A stretch of 64,000 nucleotides of DNA from Neopestalotiopsis rosae (Eukaryota; Ascomycota; Sordariomycetes; Amphisphaeriales; Sporocadaceae). The DNA lies in assembly GCA_023078685.1 (NCBI GenBank), contig JALGAS010000004.1, positions 5,952,001 through 6,016,000 on the forward strand, written 5' to 3'. The notes below the pieces were generated by a model, which saw nothing but the letters and a program-made list of their open reading frames with translations, ran no database searches and was not told where the DNA came from. A program made the position numbers and the translations under genes. Position 1 is the stretch's first letter. Each line of letters starts with the position of its first letter. Positions 22,095-32,718 of this stretch are shown piece after piece.

Positions 22095-23033
22095 CTACAC
22101 TAGAAAGTCCCCTTTCGTTTCCTTGAGTATCATTTGATACTCTGGCACAAACTGCATGTACATGACATCAGGGCTACCAGTCCCCTTTTTGGTGTATTCA
22201 GCCTCTTCTTCCGTGACAAAAGTCTTGCTCAATTGGCTCACAGCACCTCCAACACTTGAAGGAATCGTGGCTGACTCGACGAGAAGTTGAGTCTGGCAAG
22301 CCCGCTCAAGCGCAATGAAAAAGGCGGCAGCTTCGGCAATAGTCCCGCCACACGTGAGTATGCCGTGATTCTGGAGGATGATGTTCTTGTTTCGAGGACC
22401 CAGTGCTTCTGCAATATTTCGTCCCTCCTCGGGTGCAAACACGACGCCACCGAACGCCGCGTACACAGAGAGGTCGTCGTAGAACATGCAGCTGTCTTGA
22501 TTCAGCATGTCAATTGGTTTTCCAAACGTACTCCAGGCCCTCGCGAAGGGACTGTGCATGTGGCAAGCGGCGTTTATATCTGGTCTTGCAGCGTGAATTG
22601 CACTGTGAATGATGAAGCCAGCCTTGTTGACTCTGGCATCATTTCCACCGATGCGATTGCCGTTCTTGTCAACATGTACCATGTCAGATACACTCAAGAG
22701 ACCAAAATGGAAGCCATAGGGGTTGATCCAGAACGTATCGGGATTGACAGGATCTACATTGGAGTTTAGCAAATATGATGGGCGGGAAAGCAAGCAGGAT
22801 GCTTCACCTCTCAGACTAATGTGGCCACTGCCGCCGTCGGCAAAGCCCAGTTTTGCAAAAATGCGAAATGCGCCTGCCATTTGCTCGAGCTGCCATTGTC
22901 GTTGGGCTTCTAGAGACTCTGGCCGCGGAATATGGTGCAATGCCCGGGTTGGCCTGGGCTTCGAGGAGCTGCTAACCTCATCGACCTGGGTCACCGCTGT
23001 GGGTGGTACTGTTACGACTTCTGTTGCTGACAT
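22095..23033 (-). CDS. Class II aldolase/adducin-family protein
   Basis: Two exons, 23033-22808 and 22753-22095, with a 54-bp intron that joins HISLR to DPVNPDTFW, 294 aa. The fold uses a divalent metal held by His residues; the candidate ligands are in HMHSPFARAW and in NHGILTCG. The family includes fuculose- and ribulose-phosphate aldolases, dehydratases and decarboxylases, while fungal stand-alone members are largely uncharacterised. An N-terminal extension of about 40 residues is low in complexity (Ser, Pro, Val). A CGG-N6-CCG palindrome lies 141 bp upstream. The MITE begins 187 bp upstream of the start codon, so the insertion has separated this promoter from the regulator gene. Confidence 0.86.
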   Translation of the reverse strand: MSATEVVTVPPTAVTQVDEVSSSSKPRPTRALHHIPRPESLEAQRQWQLEQMAGAFRIFAKLGFADGGSGHISLRGEASCLLSRPSYLLNSNVDPVNPDTFWINPYGFHFGLLSVSDMVHVDKNGNRIGGNDARVNKAGFIIHSAIHAARPDINAACHMHSPFARAWSTFGKPIDMLNQDSCMFYDDLSVYAAFGGVVFAPEEGRNIAEALGPRNKNIILQNHGILTCGGTIAEAAAFFIALERACQTQLLVESATIPSSVGGAVSQLSKTFVTEEEAEYTKKGTGSPDVMYMQFVPEYQMILKETKGDFLV

Positions 23034-23173
23034 CTCGAGAACACTTGCAGTGATGGATTCTTTTTCACAGATTGACTGCAGGGAAATTACTCCCTTTTCT
23101 CATCTGCCCACTTCATAAAAGGATTCTGCCGCAGAATCGCGGAATCATAGGTCCATCCGATAGCGGGGTCAGT

Positions 23174-23185
23174 CGGATAGCACCG
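23174..23185. promoter_or_regulatory. CGG-N6-CCG palindrome, candidate site 6
   Basis: CGGATAGCACCG within TCGG-N6-CCGA, 141 bp upstream of the class II aldolase start and 35 bp before the MITE boundary. Confidence 0.45.
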
Positions 23186-23441
23186 ACGCCAAAGCGCCTA
23201 TTGGTTTCCGGTTGGAGTATGGTGCACCATTAGTCAAGTCCGCATTTTCGATCTTGGGTACTACCACTTAAAGAAAGTAAGGCAGCGCCGTATATAGCCC
23301 TTTTAAATACAAATATAATATACAAAAAAAATCTCCAATTAATTTTTATCCAAGTTCGATATACGAATTATTTATTCGAAATTTTGATCGTTGGGAATTC
23401 GCGTACGAAAATAGTGGCTTTTACGGTTAGTATAATGGCAG

Positions 23442-23581
23442 TAGGTGCATCGCAATAGGTGCATCGCATTAGGTGCATCGCGGTAGGTGCAATACAATAG
23501 GTACAGCGCAATAGGTGCAGCGCAATGGGTGCAGCGCAATGGGTGCAGCGCAATGGGTGCAGCGCCATAAATATAGCGTAA
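23442..23581. repeat. 14-bp minisatellite, about ten units
   Basis: Tandem variants of TAGGTGCAGCGCAA from 23442 to 23581, with a partial unit after that. Units at 23526-23567 are nearly identical; outer units are degenerate. It sits inside the MITE between the two pairing arms. Confidence 0.9.
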
Positions 23582-23843
23582 TAGGTAAATAAATAATATA
23601 ATGCTATAAATGCTATAACACGAATAATTCGGATACCGTAATATAATATCCGAATTTATTTCACAAATTCAAATGCAAAAAAACACCATTTTCGTACGCA
23701 TATTCCCGACGAAATAAAATTCAAAAAATTAAGCCGTATGCACGGCTTAAATAAGAATTAATCGGAGATCCATTTAATATATTTTTCTTTTATGGAAAAC
23801 GGCTATACGAGCAATTGGCATTTTCGCTTACGTAAGCCAGCAA

Positions 23844-23881
23844 TTTCAAATTTCAAATTTCAAATTTCAAATTCCAATTTT
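23844..23881. repeat. Short AT-rich tandem repeat
   Basis: Five or so copies of an 8-bp unit like ATTTCAAA followed by a T run, just inside the right MITE terminus. Confidence 0.75.
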
Positions 23882-24061
23882 TTTTTTTGAAAATGCGGAC
23901 TTAACTAATATAGCACCTTATTAGAAGGAGATCCCGAGTGCCGTTCCAGCGGTATTTAGTGGCGGCCGGTGGGTCACATTGCAGTGCCGTATGGTATCAC
24001 TGCATCAGCAGCGACCAATAGTAGAAATCAATGCCCCTTCAGTCTTGTTTGCCTAATGATT

Positions 24062-26507
24062 TCAACTTTGGTCCCTCATCCCTTGCAAGAGTTCTTGAGC
24101 CAACCATTGCGGATCTCCTGGAGCATTTGAATAGTCCAGACTCATAATCCAGTCTTGGAGCGAGAATTGATAATCAGGCGCGCCAGGATTCTCCATCAGA
24201 TGATCGACCGCAATGCCCGATATCAGCCCTTCCAGCTGCGCGGTAGGCGGAGGCGGCAAGTCGGTGCGGACTTCGCATGAGTCACTGGTTCCCCTGTAGA
24301 CCAAGTCCATTGTTCGTTCTGATAGAACTTCAAAAATGTCACGGTAGGATGATGCTTGACCCCAACGCTCGGCAATGATTGTCAAAACTGTAGTACAAGC
24401 CATGCAGGTATTCATGACTGTGGTGGCTTTTGTTTGCTGTCGCAGGAGAGGCGACCGCCACAGACAGTACAGGTAAGTCAATCCACCCAGGAACAAGATG
24501 TGCAGACTGCCCCACGTGAACTGTATATGCGATGCCTGGCTCTGATAAAGGCGTCGGTAGTGTAGACACATGTCTCTTGCCCGATCTGAGCATATCTCAA
24601 ACGCACGCTGTTGTGCATCTGCGTGTAGCCCCTGGACTGGAGACCTCGGGCTTCGGCCGGTATCTGAATAGACACCGACAATATATGGGCGATAGAGAAG
24701 CAATATCGAGTAGTCGTAAGCAAGCTGAAACCAATCATTGGAAGCAAAGACGGAGAATGCTCGAGTCTGGTTGTTGACCAACTTTTCTGGAACAGTAGCA
24801 CGCCATTCTTCGAGTTCTTGGCGCAAACTCTCAATTGAACCTCCCGGCTGGCCGTAACTGGCATTGGAGTACAGAGCATCGTTGAATTTTGACCACAACC
24901 GACGTAGTTTGATTGCGTGGAGTGCTCCAGTCATGGAAGTTGGGGGCTCGGCTGCATTCAGTCGCGGTTCACCTTGCAACCCGTTCGATGTGAGAGACTC
25001 GTCATCAATGTCCATAGGTAGCTATAGGAGTTAAGCATGCGATTCTGGAACAAATCATCGCGCTAATAAAGAATGAATTCTCACCTCGACGTCAATGACC
25101 TTGTCAGGAATACCGACAGGGCGCCCTAATATGAACGATGCTACCCGGTCAATATCATAGGCTACCCAGAAACACCGCTTCGACATTTCCTTGGTCAATA
25201 CATCTGCAGAGCTTCGGTAACGCTCTGCGCTGCGATGATACCCAAGTTCAATACAATGTCTAATGGCCATACCAGAGATTTTCCTATGTTCACTTAGAAA
25301 CGTTGCGCCTGTAACGCTAATAGAGACCAACATGGCTTACCATAAACTTGCTCCTGTAGGAGATCTTATTGAGTAAATGGCGCAGCAAAGCAATGTTTGC
25401 ACTGATTGAATATTGTCGCGATCTAACAGTGGAGCAATATGCCTCATTGCCATGGTATAATAACTCTGCATGTGGTCAGTCCAAGATTTGACATGAGGCT
25501 AGTTATCCGAACATACCTCGGCTTCATCTGTCGCGGAAGGCCCAAGAGTGAGACAACCGGTAGCGCAAACCTGTCATGACAGGTTAGTGCGGGAAGAAAT
25601 TGCTAGAGATATCAATTCAGCTTGCCATGAGGACGAAAAATAGAGATGCGTCACTGGCCCTAGTTGGATCGCCTTGTATGGTGGCGTCCAGACACTCTTT
25701 CTCCATCAGCCGAAATGTAGGGCGATGGAGAAATGGATATTGCGGGTGAATATTCTGAAAATATGCTTCGGAAAGCTTGGCCATTTTGCTCGGACTTGGG
25801 AAGTCAATCGTGACAGCATGTCCGGCGCGCTCTCCGGCTTCGCTTACGCTGCCCCATTCGGAGCCATGGTTTTCGCTCCGGCGAGACAGTCCAATAGTTG
25901 AACTCACTACGCGCGAGAAATGAACGGCAGAGGATGGACCGAAATACTGCGGCTCGCGTCCAGCTGCCCCCAAACAGAGCAAGGCGACTTCATTACTCAG
26001 CATATCACCCTGTCCCGCGTCGTCGTCAACGCCACACGCTCCATTGGCGACTCCCTCATCGGGCTGAGCCCGAGGTAGAGGGGGAGAGACTGCATCAAGA
26101 TGATCGAGAGCTACTTCAGGCCGCGAGTCCTGGAGAAGACCCTCGAGATATGCAACACGGGCTTCTAGAGAGCGAATGTAGTCTCTCGGACGATGCAAGC
26201 CCGTTGCCGGATCTTCAACGAGGCATTCTACACCCGGTTAGTATTAGACACACAACTCTACAGTCAGAAGGGAGCTTTCATAAGTACCTCGATCGGTCCT
26301 AGTACAATTCCTGCATTTTGGAGTCTGTCCATCACACTGTTATGATATTCAGTATCGAGCACCTTGGCATGGCTGCTGAGATGAGGACCCGGGCAATGCG
26401 GTAAGCACCTTCAATTTGCGCTGCTTACAATTGATGCATGCTAGCATCGTCCGTTCACCCACGCGCGGCCGCTTGGCAGGGTGCGAATCGGAGGCCGGGG
26501 CACTCAT
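24062..26507 (-). CDS. Zn2Cys6 transcription factor with fungal-specific TF domain (cluster regulator candidate)
   Basis: Nuclear regulator of 695 aa from seven exons: 26507-26409, 26336-26288, 26227-25626, 25570-25517, 25465-25341, 25283-25085 and 25021-24062. The binuclear zinc cluster is split over three exons and reads CINCKQRKLKCDG then CRNCTRTDREC (about residues 24-52). A short heptad segment (YIRSLEARVAYLEGLL) follows and could dimerise. The middle region (FPFLHRPTF-like, then GMAIRHCIELGYHR) is the Fungal_trans domain. Intron 3 (25571-25625) begins with GC rather than GT; splicing there keeps the frame and joins FFVLM to VCATG. Zn2Cys6 dimers bind paired CGG triplets. The CGG-N6-CCG sites in nearby promoters make it a candidate local regulator, though the pairing is inference. 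Confidence 0.88.
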
Positions 26508-29146
26508 GCTGGCATAGATATGCGAGTCGATCAAAGCTGGGTCATAGAAACGGCTGAAATGGGTACCCAAGGCTGGTGACAGACTCGGAGTTGATTTGCG
26601 TAACCGTTGGCGGTATGGAGGCGCCAATGCCGAGGCGTGGCACTGGAAATTGAAAGTCACTGTGAATGAGCCCCACTAAAACACACCAACTCTTGGGCAA
26701 ATGCCTTCATAAATGCATCCCGTAATGTTGATGCAGATCTTGCAAAAAACAGTCTCATGACTATAGCTTCTGTTATCAGCATCTGTACTATACTATAAAG
26801 TTGTGTTTCTATTATTGATAAACGATGTTCTACCACAATGATGGCTACCCATTCCATCTGTACTTATCTTCTTGAGAGCCAAAAGGGCACGGAAGCCGTC
26901 TCTCATCTTGCCCGTACTGTACGAGGACCAGCTAGCCAGTTGAAGTGGCAGCTAGACGCTTAGGTCATTAGCGGACTGTTCTTATCATACCGCCTGTAAC
27001 CAGGTACTCCCTGTCCCTTACTACAGAGTACACTACTGCACGTATTAACTCCTAACTAAAACATGGAGAAACAAGCAAGATTCAAACATTTATTACTGCA
27101 TGTCGTCTCAGGCCAATGAAGTCGACATGTACGGATCTCATAAACGGCTGGTATATTCGCCATGTCACACCGAGGCTACACAAATCATTGCTTTTTGTCG
27201 CTAGCTGATCATTGGATCTTGATTTTTTTCTGAAGGAGCGGGGATTCGCTGCTTAATCGTGGTCGGTACCTACCTGCAGCGGGCGGCGATTGATTCCGGC
27301 CCCGTAATCCCATGCCCCCGAAAGCAATTCAGAAGATCTCGTCGCCACATTTAACCAAAGTACGGAATGCTCCCTCGACTTGTCCGATTTGCAGCATAGG
27401 GGTCCTCATGGAATTGATGAATGGAATCTTTGTCCGGGATGCATGTCTGCAATACAATGACTATGCATATGCTGACCCATGAACTTGAGTTTGCAAAGCG
27501 GTCGCAATGTGTGGCCGTGAACATCGACTCCAAATTTCAACCCATGAAGGGAGCAATGTCATCTGCGGAGTTGGGCAGGATGCATGCTGCAGTATCACAC
27601 ACATTGTACGCGTACAGTAAATGGTCCCTCTCGTGTCTCCAACAAGCCAACAAGCGACAACAAAGCTCAGGACTCGTGGCAGTGGCGCGCGAAGAAGCGA
27701 CCCGGAGCCTGTTCCAAGCCATGCACGGGTGGACTCTTCTGATGGCGATGGATGGCGATGGATGGACAATGATTCGCGAGCTGTCCATGCATGTGGGTGA
27801 CGACCCTGCGCCTTTGCCATTTCGGATGCCCTGCCTAGGCCTACTTATTCGATCAGACAGATCTCGGGATCGATTTGATCAAAGTTTCCAGTAGTCGTAG
27901 TGCATCTCCCGCGCGGTCCCCTGGTGCAACAATTGGCTGGCTCGAGGCCCGGAGAGACCATGCACTCGCCCACCCCTGGCACGTAGCGGCACCCTTGGCA
28001 TACACTGAGTGGGCTGGGAACCGAGTTCACCCTGCCTTAACTGCGTACCTCCCCTCGCTCCCCATAAAGACTTGACTGTCGCAGTGTAGGTAGTACCTAC
28101 CTACCTGTCTACAACCACCATACGGTACTTTCTCCAGCGTCGTGGCACGGCGCGGTAGCATCAAATTTCGCGTCAAGTTGCGATCAGCCTTGTCAACTAC
28201 CAAACCTGCAACGTTCTCATAGCACGCACACTAGGCCTTGCACCGATTGCAGTGCATCAGATCAATGAACACCTGGGTATATATCGCCGCTAGTAGCCTT
28301 GACAAGATTAGCCTCCATGTTCTTCTCCAGCCCTAGCTATCGTAGTTTCTATGCGGGTAATACAGTAGGATGTGGGAATGCACTACGCGATACGTTCGCT
28401 TCGTCGACGCAGTGACCCAGCGTTCGTTCATTCGTCCAAACCATAAACCAGCATCCTATTATACGCCCAAATATAGGGAGAGCTGAGAAAGTAGCAGACC
28501 TTTTGTAGATCCTTCTGCTTCACTCTGCGCAACGAGACATACCAGCATGATCCTGTTATCGTCAGAGCTGAAAATGGATTGAAATATGTATACGAGGTGC
28601 ACGACGATTGTACCTTGCTTGAGGCCGTGTGCCCTGAGCATGAGGGCCGTCATGATGTTAATCGCCTTGAATGGTTCGGGACGTATCGAGCTGAGAAGGG
28701 CATGCAGCGACGCCTCTCATGTACCTATTCCGAATACTACATTCTTCTTAAACAACGTGGGGGATCGTGGATCAATTCATGTCTTGTCGCTAATGTAACC
28801 AGGGGTTCACCCTGGACAAGCCGATCTGCACTGGCCTGTACGTACTACTGCCGCCGCCCCTCCAACAAGGGAGGTGGTAGGCAGGTCAATCAAGTCCTGG
28901 GACGAAGAAAAAAAAAAGAAGGTTTAGTCCAGTGGCCCCGCGGCCTCCAAAGACCAAAATGGTTCCTGCCCGGCGTCATTTTACAACCAAGAGATACCCA
29001 AGGTATTCCTTGCCGGCGGCTTTTCCAGTCTCATCATTTCCTTCATCTCATCTTCTTGCGCACCAGAAGATCTTCTGTCGAACATCGCTCAATTGGGGTC
29101 AATAGCACCAGAACCCGAGGAGTCAGTCGACTGGAGTCTGCGCGTC
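26508..29146. other. Intergenic, 2.6 kb between two regulator genes
   Basis: No supported gene. A 157-codon forward frame at 27421-27894 overlaps reverse frames of similar length and has no family feature. A short GATGGCGATG repeat lies near 27740. The segment 28085-28110 has TACCTACC repeats of the sort common in ascomycete spacers. The last part is a pyrimidine-rich leader for the gene at 29147. Confidence 0.5.
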
Positions 29147-31366
29147 ATGAATACGTCTCCCGACTATGCCCAACCGGGCCCAAACCAATTTCACCATGGC
29201 GCGCCCTCCATCTATAGTAGCAGTAGCAGCAACGGCGTTGGTGGAGAGGTTCCAATCAGTGCACAGCTTCTGCGCGGCCCGCCGCCGCCTCCTCCGCCTC
29301 CGCCAACGGTAACGGCAGCGACAGCAGCAGCAACAACGACGACAGCCGCTGCTTCAACTGCCGGCGAGTCATCAAAACAGGCTGGCCCTACCGTCCCGGC
29401 CGCTTGTCTTGCTTGTGTGAGTTCCCGCTTAGAGACACATGCCCTCTAATCTCATCGCTGCCAATGTGACTACCTGTCGTGGAAAGCCTCACTCACTGAC
29501 ACTGAATTTGTCATGTAAAGCGCTCCAAGCATCTCAAATGCGATGGTGGTAATCCATGCGCACGCTGCCAGACCAGCGAGACGATATGTCAATATGTAGC
29601 CTCGCGGCGCGGGTACAAGGGCCCGAGGAGAAATGGAGCCCAGAACCCAAACAAGAGGCACGCTGCCGCATCTGACTCCAGTTCACCAGCTTCCAACGGC
29701 AGTGCTGGTGAGTCATGCCCAATGTTACTGGGTGCAGGCGTCGCAACTCCAGCAGCACCTAGCATGTCGGCCTTCAATCCAGCACTCGGAATCCCGGAAA
29801 CGCCCATGTCAACCATTGGTGCCACTCCCATGTACTCTGGTATTCAAATATACAGACAACCGTATCTTGATGCGAACGGGGCTCTGGTCGACGTCAACCC
29901 GCGCAAGGCACCGCAGACTATAGCGGAGCGATGCATCGACTCGTTCTATTTCCACTTTTTCCCCGGCCATCCTGCTGTCCTGCCAAAGGAATACCTCCTG
30001 AGGGTCGCCGAGCAAAGAAATATCGAACATGTACTAGCAGCCATGAGATGGGCTGGCTCTCTTTACTTTGAGGTTGGCCCCGCCCGTGCAACATTCTTCG
30101 AAGAAGCCATGCGCCTCATGTATGCCAAAGATGTACCAAAGGATGGATACCTGGTACAGGCGATGCTCATTGTATTAATCGGCTTGGATGGAAGTTGCCA
30201 ACAAGAGAGGACAAGGGATATTTTGTCAGACGCAGAGCGCATCGCCATTGAAATTGGCTTATTCCAGAGGTCATATGCAACGACACACGGACAAGGCATA
30301 CCGGTCATGGAGGAGAGCTGGCGGCGGACTTGGTGGGATCTCTTTGTCGTGGACGGCATGGTCGCTGGCGTACACCGACAGACCAATTTCCTGCTTTTCG
30401 ATATCGTTGCTGATGCAGGACTTCCGTGCGAAGAGCATCAATATCTCTCGGGAGTACGCAACTCAATCTTTCTCGGGCAAGGACTGCTACTAATATGACA
30501 CAGATGATTCCGCGACCATTGTATCTTGACGACTTTGACAACGATATTTTCAGCGGCGAGGAGTATGAGTTCTCTTCTTTTGCCTATCGTGTCGCATCCA
30601 TCAGGAATCTTGGGCGCATGATGCGTCTTCCCGAGAGCATCTTCCCCGGTGACAACAATGTGGACCGGGTTGAGAATTTCCTCTCCAATTGGCGGATACA
30701 TCTGCCGGCTTCCAAGAAGGATTGTCTAGATAAGGATATGAAGCTAGATGAGATGATGTTCCAGGCTTGGATGATCAACCACGCGTAAGTCTCAGGTGCA
30801 CGTGTCAAGATGTCTCTACTAACAAACTCAAACCTAGTTGCTCCATCATGCTCCATCAGCCACTCTCACAGCTAGACTCATCGCCCGCACGTGATGTTAC
30901 TTCCTGTGCGCCGTATCAAATGGTCCGAAGTGGTGATACCTTCAATGCCCACACACGGCATATAGTCACGGCTGCAGCGGAGATCAGTAAGATGGTTACC
31001 TATGCTGTGCCAATCACATGTCACACACACTTCTTTACCTGCGTCCTCACGCTGTCTTCGATCGTGCATCTGAGCAAATGGGCTCTTTGGTTCGTCCAGA
31101 ATGACGATGACCTGCGGCAGCAAATACGTCTGAACATTGGAGCTCTCAACAAGCTGAGCTCGGTATGGTCGGCCGCAGCTCGGGCTTCGGGTCAAGTCAA
31201 GGGAGTTGCGCAGGAGATCTTCCGCTCCAAGAGAGCCGCTCAACAGAACAATGCTCAGTTCTGGATCGGCTTTACCCAGGAAGAGATTATTAGCAGTATG
31301 GCTGCTGATGAAACGATTATGAGCGAAATCAACACGATGCTCGAGCCCGTGACAACGTCGGGATAG
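29147..31366 (+). CDS. Zn2Cys6 transcription factor with fungal-specific TF domain (second)
   Basis: 670-aa nuclear regulator from four exons: 29147-29416, 29521-30453, 30504-30784 and 30838-31366. A low-complexity N-terminus with Ser, a run of nine Pro and Ala/Thr repeats precedes the zinc cluster. The cluster is interrupted by intron 1 and reads CLACRSKHLKCDG then CARCQTSETICQY (about residues 87-116). The Fungal_trans region lies around residues 190-420, with typical ESWRRTWWDLFVVDG. The open frame extends upstream of 29147 only with a TTG codon, so ATG 29147 is taken. It stands alone between long spacers; its targets are unknown and nothing ties it to the catabolic cluster. Confidence 0.87.
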
Positions 31367-32718
31367 CTCATCCTAGGTCGAGCGAGCATCTAGTATGTGT
31401 CGGGCATCTAGAGGAAGAGGTTTTATGCACCTTTCAGTGGTTATGTCATGATATATTGAGGGCTATGGAACGAGCGATTGCGTCAAGGCATTAATTGGGA
31501 TAACGGGACAACGATTACTAGCCATTGGGAATGAGGTGCAGTGGAATGACAAAAAGAGGTGTTGACTTGAGCTACTAATCGGTCTCCTCGGGTGATGGAT
31601 TGGCCTGGCGGCTACGCAGGCGTCGAGATAAGCGAAGGGAGGCGCACTGTCGTTTGATTATTTTATTGGCAATGTGTATAGGTTCGGCCAGTTCGGAATC
31701 TCCTCTTCGTATGTGGATATATTACGCAATCGTATCAAGAGAAATGGAAAGAAGAAAAGGATAATATTTCTTTTTCCCAATCCACTACAACCTGCAACTC
31801 GAATATGCACCAGACAATAGAGCGTCGCAGTAGTGCACTGGGCGGCGCTCAAATTGATTGATGTGCAGCACTGCTAGTGAGACTAGCACTCTCGGTCAAC
31901 TAAAAAGCAATGCCCATAATAGTGGCTGGCTCAACTGGGGTTGGGGCAAGCGAGCATGGTCATCTTTCAACTTGCGAGACTCCTCGCGTAAAGTAGCAAC
32001 GTTTGTTTGCTGCTAGTAGAAGCATCTTTTGATTTTGCGTACAGCGCATACGAAGGCTTGATGCAATACACAAATTCCCATCATAGTATAACTTTAGCCA
32101 ACCACTATTCAATCGCTGAATGCATGTGCTTAAGGAGCTGATGAATTTTGTACCGTGCTTAAATTCAAGCTTACAGCTTGCCTACATAGGTTCCTACCTA
32201 GGTAGGCACCTGCTAAGCGGCCCTAGCCAGTCCCTCGTGGTGAAAGCCGTACTTTGAGTGCTTGTCTCCTTGCTCCGCGCACTGTCTACATCTAAGTTGC
32301 CATGACTAGGTAGGTATACATAATTACATAGTACGAAAGCTGGCAGATCTAGGAGCGACTATAATGATTGCAGTTTATGGTGAAAACTAAACTCAATTTT
32401 TTTCCACTTTCAAAAACAACTAGGTGGTGAGTATCGAATTTTCCCCCGAGGCAGACTCAGGGGGGATTCTAAGGGCGTAATGCATGCAACAGCCGGTTTG
32501 GCAATTATGCCTTGGACGTAGGCATATTCCGCATTGGTCGGGCGCTGGCAATCTACAGCCTCGCCAGGCAGAAAATCGAAGGCGGGGTAAAGACCCGACC
32601 AAATAGCAAGTTGTTGCGCCAGTGAACATTATTTCCATCCCTCTGAGGTTGTGTTCCCTGTTCGCGATTCTCCATTTACGCGTTGTCGCCTTGTCAAGGC
32701 GCTTGAGCTTTGCGGTTG
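31367..32718. other. Intergenic, 1.35 kb
   Basis: No gene seen. It contains palindromic ACCTAGGTAGG-type sequence near 32190-32310, common in ascomycete spacers. Confidence 0.5.

Larger units (their letters stand above)
23220..23918. mobile_element. Foldback MITE, Tc1/mariner (pogo/Fot)-like, TA target duplication
   Basis: A 699-bp AT-rich element with no coding capacity. The terminal inverted repeats match at 25 of 30 positions: left 23220-23249, right 23889-23918. They share AAGTCCGCATTTTC. A TA dinucleotide flanks each side (23218-23219 and 23919-23920), as expected for Tc1/mariner insertion. The inverted symmetry goes deeper: GCGTACGAAAAT at 23401 pairs with ATTTTCGTACGC near 23688, and a segment near 23290 resembles the complement of one near 23805. 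The whole element therefore approximates a long hairpin with a 14-bp minisatellite towards the centre. Several arm differences are C/T, which would fit RIP. A transposase source copy is not in this window. Confidence 0.78.

Noticed and set aside
23442..23581. CRISPR-like array
   Set aside because: The 14-bp units abut without spacers and the genome is fungal; it is a minisatellite.
27421..27894. 157-codon forward frame between the two regulator genes
   Set aside because: Overlapping frames on both strands, no motif, no intron or promoter support.
28579..29217. 212-codon frame upstream of the second Zn2Cys6 gene
   Set aside because: It starts at a non-supported codon, has atypical composition and overlaps the leader and first exon of the real gene in another phase.
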